Source: Leptodactylus fallax (taxonomy: Eukaryota > Chordata > Amphibia > Anura > Leptodactylidae). Taken from it: 64,000 nucleotides of DNA. Of this stretch, positions 29,001 through 44,000 are shown in pieces (the stretch's first letter is position 1; every line of letters begins with the position of its first letter). The translations under genes were made by a program, and so were the position numbers. Location: the NCBI GenBank assembly GCA_947044405.1, contig CAMRHE010000460.1:1141501-1205500 (forward strand). Reading direction: 5' to 3'. The notes beneath the pieces were generated by a model, which had not been told where the DNA came from, made no database searches, and saw only the letters and a program-made list of their open reading frames with translations.

Positions 29001-32000
29001 TACTCCGATAACCCCCGCCCACTAAATACTCCGATAACCTCCCCGCCACCACAGCGCACTAAATACTCCGATAACCTCCGCCCCCCGCAGCGCACTAAAT
29101 ACTCCGATAACCCCCGCACACTAAATACTCCGATAACCCCCGCCCACTAAATACTCCGATAACCTCCGCCCCCGCAGCCCACTAAATACTCCGATAACCT
29201 TCGCCCACTAAATACTCCGATAACCCCCGCCCACTAAATACTCCGATAACCCCCGCCCACTAAATACTCCGATAACCCCCTCCGCCCCCCGTCATCCCAC
29301 TAAATACTCCGATAACCCCCGCCCACTAAATACTCCGATAACCCCCGCCCACTAAATACTCCGATAACCTCCGCCCACTAAATACTCCGATAACCTCCGC
29401 CCACTAAATACTCCGATAACCTCCGCCCACTAAATACTCCGATAACCTCCGCCCACCAAATACTCCGATAACCTCCGCCCACTAAATACTCCGATAACCC
29501 CGCCCACCAAATACCCGATCCTCCGCCCACTAAATACTCCGATAACCTCCGCCCACTAAATACTCCGATAACCTCCGCCCACTAAATACTCCGATAACCT
29601 CCGCCCACTAAATACTCCGATAACCTCCGCCCACTAAATACTCCGATAACCTCCGCCCACTAAATACTCCGATAACCTCCGCCCACTAAATACTCCGATA
29701 ACCTCCGCCCACTAAATACTCCGATAACCTCCGCCCACTAAATACTCCGATAACCTCCGCCCACTAAATACTCCGATAACCTCCGCGCACTAAATACTCC
29801 GATAACCTCCGCCCACTAAATACTCCGATAACCTCCGCCCCCGCTGCCCACTAAATACTCCGATAACCTCCGCCCACTAAATACTCCGATAACCTCCGCC
29901 CACTAAATACTCCGATAACCTCCGCCCACTAAATACTCCGATAACCTCCGCCCACTAAATACTCCGATAACCTCCGCCCACCAAATACTCCGATAACCTC
30001 CGCCCACACCCGCCCACCAAATACTCCGATAACCTCCGCCCACTAAATACTCCGATAACCTCCGCCCCGCCCACTAAATACTCCGATAACCTCCGCCCAC
30101 TAAATACTCCGATAACCTCCCGCCCACTAAATACTCCGATAACCTCCGCCCACTAAATACTCCGATAACCTCCGCCCACTAAATACTCCGATAACCTCCC
30201 GCCCACTAAATACTCCGATAACCTCCGCCCACTAAATACTCCGATAACCTCCGCCCACTAAATACTCCGATAACCTCCGCCCACTAAATACTCCGATAAC
30301 CTCCGCCCACTAAATACTCCGATAACCTCCGCCCACTAAATACTCCGATAACCTCCGCCCACTAAATACTCCGATAACCTCCGCCCACTAAATACTCCGA
30401 TAACCTCCGCCCACTAAATACTCCGATAACCTCCGCCCACTAAATACTCCGATAACCTCCGCCCACTAAATACTCCGATAACCTCCGCCCACTAAATACT
30501 CCGATAACCTCCGCCCACTAAATACTCCGATAACCTCCGCCCACTAAATACTCCGATAACCTCCGCCCACTAAATACTCCGATAACCCCTCCGCCCCTAA
30601 ATACTCCGATAACCTCCGCCCACTAAATACTCCGATAACCTCCGCCCACTAAATACTCCGATAACCTCCGCCCACTAAATACTCCGATAACCTCCGCCCA
30701 CTAAATACTCCGATAACCTCCGCCCACTAAATACTCCGATAACCTCCGCCCACTAAATACTCCGATAACCTCCGCCCACTAAATACTCCGATAACCTCCG
30801 CCCACTAAATACTCCGATAACCTCCGCCCACTAAATACTCCGATAACCTCCGCCCACTAAATACTCCGATAACCTCCGCCCACTAAATACTCCGATAACC
30901 TCCGCCCACTAAATACTCCGATAACCTCCGCCCACTAAATACTCCGATAACCTCCGCCCACTAAATACTCCGATAACCTCCGCCCACTAAATACTCCGAT
31001 AACCTCCCCCCCGCCCCCTGCCCACTAAATACTCCGATAACCTCCGCCCACTAAATACTCCGATAACCTCCGCCCACTAAATACTCCGATAACCTCCGCC
31101 CACTAAATACTCCGATAACCTCCGCCCACTAAATACTCCGATAACCTCCGCCCACTAAATACTCCGATAACCTCCGCGCCCACTAAATACTCCGATAACC
31201 TCCGCCCACTAAATACTCCGATAACCTCCCCCCTAAATACTCCATAACCCGCCCACTAAATACTCCGATAACCTCCGAACCCCCGCCCACTAAATACTCC
31301 GATAACCTCCGCCCACTAAATACTCCGATAACCTCCGCCCACTAAATACTCCGATAACCTCCGCCCCCGCACCACTAAATACTCCGAAACCTCCGCCCCC
31401 AAAACTCCGATAACCTCCGCCCACTAAATACTCCGATAACCTCCGCCCACTAAATACTCCGATAACCTCCGCCCACTAAATACTCCGATAACCTCCGCCC
31501 ACCCCCGCCCCACTAAATACTCCGATAACCTCCGCCCCCGCACCACTAAATACTCCGATAACCTCCCGCCCACTAAATACTCCGATAACCTCCGCCCACT
31601 AAATACTCCGATAACCTCCGCCCACTAAATACTCCGATAACCTCCCCCCCCGCGCGCACTAAATACTCCGATAACCTCCGCCCACTAAATACTCCGATAA
31701 CCTCCGCCCACTAAATACTCCGATAACCTCCGCCCACTAAATACTCCGATAACCTCCGCCCACTAAATACTCCGATAACCTCCGCCCACTAAATACTCCG
31801 ATAACCTCCGCCCACTAAATACTCCGATAACCTCCGCCCACTAAATACTCCGATAACCTCCGCCCACTAAATACTCCGATAACCTCCGCCCACTAAATAC
31901 TCCGATAACCTCCGCCCACTAAATACTCCGATAACCTCCGCCCACTAAATACTCCGATAACCTCCGCCCACTAAATACTCCGATAACCTCCGCCCACTAA

Positions 32001-35000
32001 ATACTCCGATAACCTCCGCCCACTAAATACTCCGATAACCTCCGCCCACTAAATACTCCGATAACCTCCGCCCACTAAATACTCCGATAACCTCCGCCCA
32101 CTAAATACTCCGATAACCTCCGCCCACTAAATACTCCGATAACCTCCGCCCACTAAATACTCCGATAACCTCCGCCCACTAAATACTCCGATAACCTCCG
32201 CCCTAAATACTCCGATAACCTCCGCCCACTAAATACTCCGATAACCTCCGCCCACAAATACTCCGCCCACTAAATACTCCGATAACCTCCGCCCACTAAA
32301 TACTCCGATAACCTCCGCCCCCCACTAAATACTCCGATAACCTCCGCCCACTAAATACTCCGATAACCCCCTCCGACCCCGCCCACTAAATACTCCGATA
32401 ACCTCCGCCCACTAAATACTCCGATAACCTCCGCCCACTAAATACTCCGATAACCTCCGCCCACTAAATACTCCGATAACCTCCGCCCACTAAATACTCC
32501 GATAACCTCCGCCCACTAAATACTCCGATAACCTCCGCCCACTAAATACTCCGATAACCTCCGCCCACTAAATACTCCGATAACCTCCGCCCACTAAATA
32601 CTCCGATAACCTCCGCCCACTAAATACTCCGATAACCTCCGCCCACTAAATACTCCGATAACCTCCGCCCACTAAATACTCCGATAACCTCCGCCCACTA
32701 AATACTCCGATAACCTCCGCCCACTAAATACTCCGATAACCTCCGCCCACTAAATACTCCGATAACCTCCGCCCACTAAATACTCCGATAACCTCCGCCC
32801 ACTAAATACTCCGATAACCTCCGCCCACTAAATACTCCGATAACCTCCGCCCACTAAATACTCCGATAACCTCCGCCCACTAAATACTCCGATAACCTCC
32901 GCCCCCGCTCCGCCCACTAAATACTCCGATAACCTCCGCCCACTAAATACTCCGATAACCTCCCCGCACTAAATACTCCGATAACCTCCGCCCACTAAAT
33001 ACTCCGATAACCTCCGCCCACTAAATACTCCGATAACCTCCGCCCACTAAATACTCCGATAACCTCCGCCCACTAAATACTCCGATAACCTCCGCCCACT
33101 AAATACTCCGATAACCTCCGCCCACTAAATACTCCGATAACCTCCGCCCACTAAATACTCCGATAACCTCCGCCCACCAAATACTCCGATAACCTCCGCC
33201 CACCAAATACTCCGTAACCCCGCCCACTAAATACTCCGATAACCTCCGCCCACTAAATACTCCGATAACCTCCGCCCCACTAAATACTCCGATAACCCCC
33301 CTACTCCGCCTCCCCCCACTAAATACTCCGATAACCTCCGCCCACTAAATACTCCGATAACCTCCGCCCACTAAATACTCCGATAACCTCCGCCCACTAA
33401 ATACTCCGATAACCTCCGCCCACTAAATACTCCGATAACCTCCGCCCACTAAATACTCCGATAACCTCCGCCCACTAAATACTCCGATAACCTCCGCCCA
33501 CTAAATACTCCGATAACCTCCGCCCACTAAATACTCCGATAACCTCCGCCCACTAAATACTCCGATAACCTCCGCCCACTATACTCCGCCCCTAAATACT
33601 CCGATAACCTCCGCCCACTAAATACTCCGATAACCTCCGCCCACTAAATACTCCGATAACCTCCGCCCACAATACTCCCGCCCACTAAATACTCCGATAA
33701 CCTCCGCCCACTAAATACTCCGATAACCTCCGCCCCCTAATACCCGTCCCCACTAAATACTCCGATAACCTCCGCCCACTAAATACTCCGATAACCTCCG
33801 CCCACTAAATACTCCGATAACCTCCGCCCACTAAATACTCCGATAACCTCCGCCCACTAAATACTCCGATAACCTCCGCCCACTAAATACTCCGATAACC
33901 TCCGCCCACTAAATACTCCGATAACCTCCGCCCACTAAATACTCCGATAACCTCCGCCCACTAAATACTCCGATAACCTCCGCCCACTAAATACTCCGAT
34001 AACCTCCGCCCACTAAATACTCCGATAACCTCCGCCCACTAAATACTCCGATAACCTCCGCCCACTAAATACTCCGATAACCTCCGCCCACTAAATACTC
34101 CGATAACCTCCGCCCACTAAATACTCCGATAACCTCCGCCCACTAAATACTCCGATAACCTCCGCCCACTAAATACTCCGATAACCTCCGCCCACTAAAT
34201 ACTCCGATAACCTCCGCCCACTAAATACTCCGATAACCTCCGCCCACTAAATACTCCGATAACCTCCGCCCACTAAATACTCCGATAACCTCCGCCCACT
34301 AAATACTCCGATAACCTCCGCCCACTAAATACTCCGATAACCTCCGCCCACTAAATACTCCGATAACCTCCGCCCACTAAATACTCCGATAACCTCCGCC
34401 CACTAAATACTCCGATAACCTCCGCCCACTAAATACTCCGATAACCTCCGCCCACTAAATACTCCGATAACCTCCGCCCACTAAATACTCCGATAACCTC
34501 CGCCCACTAATACTCCCCCCCCCCACTAAATACTCCGATAACCTCCCCCCCACTAAATACTCCGATAACCTCCGCCCACTAAATACTCCGATAACCTCCG
34601 CCCACTAAATACTCCGATAACCTCCGCCCACTAAATACTCCGATAACCTCCGCCCACTAAATACTCCGATAACCTCCGCCCACTAAATACTCCGATAACC
34701 TCCCCACTAAATACTCCGATAACCTCCGCCCACTAAATACTCCGATAACCTCCGCCCACTAAATACTCCGATAACCTCCGCCCACTAAATACTCCGATAA
34801 CCTCCGCCCACTAAATACTCCGATAACCTCCGCCCACTAAATACTCCGATAACCTCCGCCCCACTAAATACTCCGATAACCTCCGCCCACTAAATACTCC
34901 GATAACCTCCGCCCACTAAATACTCCGATAACCTCCGCCCACTAAATACTCCGATAACCTCCGCCCACTAAATACTCCGATAACCTCCGCCCACTAAATA

Positions 35001-38000
35001 CTCCGATAACCTCCGCCCACTAAATACTCCGATAACCTCCGCCCACTAAATACTCCGATAACCTCCGCCCACTAAATACTCCGATAACCTCCGCCCACTA
35101 AATACTCCGATAACCTCCCCCACTAAATACTCCGATAACCTCCGCCCACTAAATACTCCGATAACCTCCGCCCCACTAAATACTCCGATAACCTCCGCCC
35201 ACTAAATACTCCGATAACCTCCGCACCCGATAACCTCCGCCCACTAAATACTCCGATAACCTCCGCCCACTAAATACTCCGATAACCTCCGCCCACTAAA
35301 TACTCCGATAACCTCCGCCCACTAAATACTCCGATAACCTCCGCCCACTAAATACTCCGATAACCTCCGCCCACTAAATACTCCGATAACCTCCGCCCAC
35401 TAAATACTCCGATAACCTCCGCCCACTAAATACTCCGATAACCTCCGCCCACTAAATACTCCGATAACCTCCGCCCACTAAATACTCCGATAACCTCCGC
35501 CCACTAAATACTCCGATAACCTCCGCCCACTAAATACTCCGATAACCTCCGCCCACTAAATACTCCGATAACCTCCGCCCACTAAATACTCCGATAACCT
35601 CCGCCCACTAAATACTCCGATAACCTCCGCCCACTAAATACTCCGATAACCTCCGCCCACTAAATACTCCGATAACCTCCGCCCCCCACTAAATACTCCG
35701 ACTCCCCTCCCGCCCCCGCGCCCACTAAATACTCCGATAACCTCCGCCCACTAAATACTCCGATAACCTCCGCCCACTAAATACTCCGATAACCTCCGCC
35801 CCCCCACTAAATACTCCGATAACCTCCGCCCACTAAATACTCCGATAACCTCCGCCCACTAAATACTCCGATAACCTCCGCCCACTAAATACTCCATAAC
35901 CTCCGAAACCTCCGCCGCCCACTAAATACTCCGATAACCTCCGCCCACTAAATACTCCGATAACCTCCGCCCACTAAATACTCCGATAACCTCCGCCCAC
36001 TAAATACTCCGATAACCTCCGCGCACTAAATACTCCGATAACCTCCGCCCCCACTAAATACTCCGATAACCTCCGCCCACTAAATACTCCGATAACCTCC
36101 GCCCACTAAATACTCCGATAACCTCCGCCCACTAAATACTCCGATAACCTCCGCCCACCAACTCCGTCCCCCCGCCCACTAAATACTCCGATAACCTCCG
36201 CCCACTAAATACTCCGATAACCTCCGCCCACTAAATACTCCGATAACCTCCGCCCACTAAATACTCCGATAACCTCCGCCCACTAAATACTCCGATAACC
36301 TCCCGCCCACTAAATACTCCGATAACCTCCGCCCACTAAATACTCCGATAACCTCCGCCCACTAAATACTCCGATAACCTCCGCCCACTAAATACTCCGA
36401 TAACCTCCGCCCACTAAATACTCCGATAACCTCCGCCCACTAAATACTCCGATAACCTCCGCCCACTAAATACTCCGATAACCTCCGCCCACTAAATACT
36501 CCGATAACCTCCGCCCACTAAATACTCCGATAACCTCCGCCCACTAAATACTCCGATAACCTCCGCCCACTAAATACTCCGATAACCTCCGCCCACTAAA
36601 TACTCCGATAACCTCCGCCCACTAAATACTCCGATAACCTCCGCCCACTAAATACTCCGATAACCTCCGCCCACTAAATACTCCGATAACCTCCGCCCAC
36701 TAAATACTCCGATAACCTCCGCCCACTAAATACTCCGATAACCCCCCTAAATACTCCGATAACCTCCGCCCACTAAATACTCCGATAACCTCCGCCCACT
36801 AAATACTCCGATAACCTCCGCCCCCCCCACTAAATACTCCGATAACCCCACCTCTCCGCCCACTAAATACTCCGATAACCTCCGCCCACTAAATACTCCG
36901 ATAACCTCCGCCCACTAAATACTCCGATAACCTCCGCCCACTAAATACTCCGATAACCTCCGCCCCCCCCCCACTAAATACTCCGATAACCTCCGCCCAC
37001 TAAATACTCCGATAACCTCCGCCCACTAAATACTCCGATAACCTCCGCCCACTAAATACTCCGATAACCTCCGCCCACTAAATACTCCGATAACCTCCGC
37101 CCACTAAATACTCCGATAACCTCCGCCCACTAAATACTCCGATAACCTCCGCCCACTAAATACTCCGATAACCTCCGCCCACTAAATACTCCGATAACCC
37201 CCGCCCACTAAATACTCCGATACCCCCCTCCGCCCACTAAATACTCCGATAACCTCCGCCCACTAAATACTCCGATAACCTCCGCCCCCGCTGCCCACTA
37301 AATACTCCGATAACCTACGCCCACTAAATACTCAGATAACCTCCGCCCCACTCCGCCTCCCCCACTAAATACTCCGATATCCTCCGCCCCGCTGCCCACT
37401 AAATACTCCGATAACCTCCGCGCACTAAATACTCCGATAACCACCACGCACTAAATACTCCGATAACCTCCGCCCCCACAGCGCACTAAATACTCCGATA
37501 ACCTCCGCCCACTAAATACTCCGATAACCTCCGCCCACTAAATACTCCGATAACCTCCGCCCACTAAATACTCCGATAACCTCCACGCACTAAATACTCC
37601 GATAACCTCCGCCCCCCGCAGCGCACTAAATACTCCGATAACCTCCGCCCCGCACGCACCAAAACCCGAAACCCCGCGCACTAAATACTCCGATAACCTC
37701 CGCGCACTAAATACTCCGATAACCCCCGCCCACTAAATACTCCGATAACCTCCGCCCACTAAATACTCCGATAACCTCCGCCCCCGCCCCGCCCACTAAA
37801 TACTCCGATAACCTCCGCCCACTAAATACTCCGATAACCTCCGCCCACTAAATACTCCGATAACCTCCGCCCACTAAATACTCCGATAACCTCCGCCCAC
37901 TAAATACTCCGATAACCTCCGCCCACTAAATACTCCGATAACCTCCCCCACTAAATACTCCGATAACCTCCGCCCACTAAATACTCCGATAACCTCCGCC

Positions 38001-41000
38001 CACTAAATACTCCGATAACCTCCGCCCACTAAATACTCCGATAACCTCCCCCCACCTCCGTAACCTCCGCCCACTAAATACTCCGATAACCTCCGCCCAC
38101 TAAATACTCCGATAACCTCCGCCCACTAAATACTCCGATAACCTCCGCCCACTAAATACTCCGATAACCTCCGCCCCCTAAATACTCCGATAACCTCCGC
38201 CCACTAAATACTCCGATAACCTCCGCCCACTAAATACTCCGATAACCTCCGCCCACTAAATACTCCGATAACCTCCGCCCACTAAATACTCCGATAACCG
38301 CCGCCCACTAAATACTCCGATAACCTCCGCCCACTAAATACTCCGATAACCTCCGCCCACTAAATACTCCGATAACCTCCGCCCACTAAATACTCCGATA
38401 ACCTCCCACTAATACTCCGATAAATACTCCGCATAACCTCCGAACCCCCACTAAATACTCCGATAACCTCCGCCCACTAAATACTCCGATAACCTCCGCC
38501 CACTAAATACTCCGATAACCTCCGCCCACTAAATACTCCGATAACCTCCGCCCACTAAATACTCCGATAACCTCCGCCCACTAAATACTCCGATAACCTC
38601 CGCCCACTAAATACTCCGATAACCTCCGCCCACTAAATACTCCGATAACCTCCGCCCCTACTCCGCCCTCCGCCCACTAAATACTCCGATAACCTCCGCC
38701 CACTAAATACTCCGATAACCTCCGCCCACTAAATACTCCGATAACCTCCGCCCACTAAATACTCCGATAACCTCCGCCCACTAAATACTCCGATAACCTC
38801 CGCCCACTAAATACTCCGATAACCTCCGCCCACTAAATACTCCGATAACCTCCGCCCACTAAATACTCCGATAACCTCCGCCCACTAAATACTCCGATAA
38901 CCTCCGCCCACTAAATACTCCGATAACCTCCGCCCACTAAATACTCCGATAACCTCCGCCCACTAAATACTCCGATAACCTCCGCCCACTAAATACTCCG
39001 ATAACCTCCGCCCCACTAAATACTCCGATAACCTCCGCCCCCCACTAAATACTCCGATAACCTCCGCCCACTAAATACTCCGATAACCTCCGCCCACTAA
39101 ATACTCCGATAACCTCCGCCCCACCCGCCCCGCGCACTAAATACTCCGATAACCTCCGCCCACTAAATACTCCGATAACCTCCGCCCACTAAATACTCCG
39201 ATAACCTCCGCCCACTAAATACTCCGATAACCTCCGCCCACAAACCCGATAACCTCCGCCCACTAAATACTCCGATAACCTCCGCCCACTAAATACTCCG
39301 ATAACCTCCGCCCACTAAATACTCCGATAACCTCCGCCCACTAAATACTCCGATAACCTCCGCCCCCCGCCCACTAAATACTCCGATAACCTCCGCCCAC
39401 TAAATACTCCGATAACCTCCGCGCCACTAAATACTCCGATAACCTCCGCCCACTAAATACTCCGATAACCTCCGCCCACTAAATACTCCGATAACCTCCG
39501 CCCACTAAATACTCCGATAACCTCCGCCCACTAAATACTCCGATAACCTCCCGCGCACTAAATACTCCGATAACCTCCGCCCACTAAATACTCCGATAAC
39601 CTCCGCCCACTAAATACTCCGATAACCTCCGCCCACTAAATACTCCGATAACCTCCGCCCACTAAATACTCCGATAACCTCCGCCCACTAAATACTCCGA
39701 TAACCTCCGCCCACTAAATACTCCGATAACCTCCGCCCACTAAATACTCCGATAACCTCCGCCCACTAAATACTCCGATAACCTCCGCCCACTAAATACT
39801 CCGATAACCTCCGCCCACTAAATACTCCGATAACCTCCGCCCACTAAATACTCCGATAACCTCCGCCCACTAAATACTCCGATAACCTCCGCCCACTAAA
39901 TACTCCGATAACCTCCCCGCCCACTAAATACTCCGATAACCTCCGCCCACTAAATACTCCGATAACCTCCGCCCACTAAATACTCCGATAACCTCCGACC
40001 CTCCGCCCACTAAATACTCCGATAACCTCCGCCCACTAAATACTCCGATAACCTCCGCCCACTAAATACTCCGATAACCTCCGCCCACTAAATACTCCGA
40101 TAACCTCCGCCCACTAAATACTCCGATAACCTCCGCCCACTAAATACTCCGATAACCTCCGCCCACTAAATACTCCGATAACCTCCGCCCACTAAATACT
40201 CCGATAACCCTCCCCGCCCCCCCCCCTAAATACTCCGATAACCTCCGCCCACTAAATACTCCGATAACCTCCGCCCCGCCACTAAATACTCCGATAACCT
40301 CCGCCCACTAAATACTCCGATAACCTCCGCCCACTAAATACTCCGATAACCTCCGCCCACTAAATACTCCGATAACCTCCGCCCACTAAATACTCCGATA
40401 ACCTCCGCCCACTAAATACTCCGATAACCTCCGCCCACTAAATACTCCGATAACCTCCCCCTAAATACTCCGATAACCTCCGCCCACTAAATACTCCGAT
40501 AACCTCCGCCCACTAAATACTCCGATAACCTCCGCCCACTAAATACTCCGATAACCTCCCCCCCCCCGCCCACTAAATACTCCGATAACCTCCGCCCACT
40601 AAATACTCCGATAACCTCCGCCCACTAAATACTCCGATAACCTCCGCCCACTAAATACTCCGATAACCTCCCGCCCACTAAATACTCCGATAACCTCCGC
40701 CCACTAAATACTCCGATAACCTCCGCCCACTAAATACTCCGATAACCTCCGCCCACTAAATACTCCGATAACCTCCGCCCACTAAATACTCCGATAACCT
40801 CCGCCCACTAAATACTCCGATAACCTCCGCCCACTAAATACTCCGATAACCTCCGCCCCCTACTCCAAACCTCCCCCCACTAAATACCCGATAACCTCCG
40901 CCCACTAAATACTCCGATAACCTCCGCCCACTAAATACTCCGATAACCTCCGCCCACTAAATACTCCGATAACCTCCGCCCACTAAATACTCCGACCCGC

Positions 41001-44000
41001 ACTAACCTCCGAACCTCCCCACTAAATACTCCGATAACCTCCGCCCACTAAATACTCCGATAACCTCCGCCCACTAAATACTCCGATAACCTCCGCCCAC
41101 TAAATACTCCGATAACCTCCGCCCCCACTAAATACTCCGATAACCTCCGCCCACCAAAACCCGAAAAACCCGAAACCCCCGCCCACTAAATACTCCGATA
41201 ACCTCCGCCCACTAAATACTCCGATAACCCCGCCCACTAAATACTCCGATAACCTCCGCCCACTAAATACTCCGATAACCTCCCCCCCGCGCGCACTAAA
41301 TACTCCGATAACCTCCGCCCACTAAATACTCCGATAACCTCCGCCCACTAAATACTCCGATAACCTCCGCCCACTAAATACTCCGATAACCTCCGCCCAC
41401 TAAATACTCCGATAACCTCCGCCCACTAAATACTCCGATAACCTCCGCCCACTAAATACTCCGATAACCCTCCGCCCACTAAATACTCCGATAACCTCCG
41501 CCCACTAAATACTCCGATAACCTCCGCCCCACTAAATACTCCGATAACCTCCGCCCACTAAATACTCCGATAACCTCCGCCCACTAAATACTCCGATAAC
41601 CTCCGCCCACTAAATACTCCGATAACCTCCGCCCACTAAATACTCCGATAACCTCCGCCCACTAAATACTCCGATAACCTCCGCCCACTAAATACTCCGA
41701 TAACCTCCGCCCACTAAATACTCCGATAACCTCCGCCCACTAAATACTCCGATAACCTCCGCCCACTAAATACTCCGATAACCTCCGCCCACTAAATACT
41801 CCGATAACCTCCGCCCACTAAATACTCCGATAACCACCGCCCACTAAATACTCCGATAACCTCCGCCCACTAAATACTCCGATAACCTCCGCCCACTAAA
41901 TACTCCGATAACCTCCGCCCACTAAATACTCCGATAACCTCCGCCCACTAAATACTCCGATAACCTCCGCCCACTAAATACTCCGATAACCTCCGCCCAC
42001 TAAATACTCCGATAACCTCCGCCCACTAAATACTCCGATAACCTCCGCCCACTAAATACTCCGATAACCTCCGCCCACTAAATACTCCGATAACCTCCGC
42101 CCACTAAATACTCCGATAACCTCCGCCCACTAAATACTCCGATAACCCTCCGCCCACTAAATACTCCGATAACCTCCGCCCACTAAATACTCCGATAACC
42201 TCCGCCCACTAAATACTCCGATAACCTCCGCCCACTAAATACTCCGATAACCTCCGCCCACTAAATACTCCGATAACCTCCGCCCACTAAATACTCCGAT
42301 AACCTCCCCCACTAAATACTCCGATAACCTCCGCCCACTAAATACTCCGATAACCTCCGCCCACTAAATACTCCGATAACCTCCGCCCCCCCCCCGCCCA
42401 CTAAATACTCCGATAACCTCCGCCCCACTAAATACTCCGATAACCTCCGCCCCCAAATACCCGATAACCTCCGCCCACTAAATACTCCGATAACCCTCCG
42501 CCCACTAAATACTCCGATAACCTCCGCGCACTAAATACTCCGATAACCTCCCCCACCCCCGCCCGCCCACTAAATACTCCGATAACCTCCGCCCACTAAA
42601 TACTCCGATAACCTCCGCCCACTAAATACTCCGATAACCTCCGCCCACTAAATACTCCGATAACCCCCCACTAATACCCCGATAACCTCCGCCCACTAAA
42701 TACTCCGATAACCTCCGCCCACTAAATACTCCGATAACCTCCGCCCCCCGCAGCGCACTAAATACTCCGATAACCTCCGCCCACTAAATACTCCGATAAC
42801 CTCCGCCCACTAAATACTCCGATAACCCCCGCCCACTAAATACTCCGATAACCTCCGCCCACTAAATACTCCGATACCCCCCGCCCACTAAATACTCCGA
42901 TAACCCCCACTAAATACTCCGATAACCTCCGCCCACTAAATACTCCGATAACCTCCGCCCACTAAATACTCCGATAACCTCCGCCCACTAAATACTCCGA
43001 TAACCTCCCGCCCACTAAATACTCCGATAACCTCCGCCCACTAAATACTCCGATAACCTCCGCCCACTAAATACTCCGATAACCTCCGCCCACTAAATAC
43101 TCCGATAACCTCCGCCCACTAAATACTCCGATAACCTCCGCCCACTAAATACTCCGATAACCTCCGCCCACTAAATACTCCGATAACCTCCGCCCACTAA
43201 ATACTCCGATAACCTCCGCCCACTAAATACTCCGATAACCTCCGCCCACTAAATACTCCGATAACCTCCGCCCACTAAATACTCCGATAACCTCCGCCCA
43301 CTAAATACTCCGATAACCTCCGCCCACTAAATACTCCGATAACCTCCGCCCACTAAATACTCCGATAACCTCCGCCCACTAAATACTCCGATAACCTCCG
43401 CCCACTAAATACTCCGATAACCTCCGCCCACTAAATACTCCGATAACCTCCGCCCACTAAATACTCCGATAACCTCCGCCCACTAAATACTCCGATAACC
43501 TCCGCCCACTAAATACTCCGATAACCTCCGCCCACTAAATACTCCGATAACCTCCGCCCACTAAATACTCCGATAACCTCCGCCCCACTAAATACTCCGA
43601 TAACCTCCGCCCACTAAATACTCCGATAACCTCCGCCCACTAAATACTCCGATAACCTCCGCCCACTAAATACTCCGATAACCTCCGCCCCTCCGCTAAA
43701 TACTCCGATAACCTCCGCCCACTAAATACTCCGATAACCTCCGCCCACTAAATACTCCGATAACCTCCGCCCACTAAATACTCCGATAACCTCCGCCCAC
43801 TAAATACTCCGATAACCTCCGCCCACTAAATACTCCGATAACCTCCGCCCACTAAATACTCCGATAACCTCCGCCCACTAAATACTCCGATAACCTCCGC
43901 CCACTAAATACTCCGATAACCTCCGCCCACTAAATACTCCGATAACCTCCGCCCACTAAATACTCCGATAACCTCCGCCCACTAAATACTCCGATAACCT

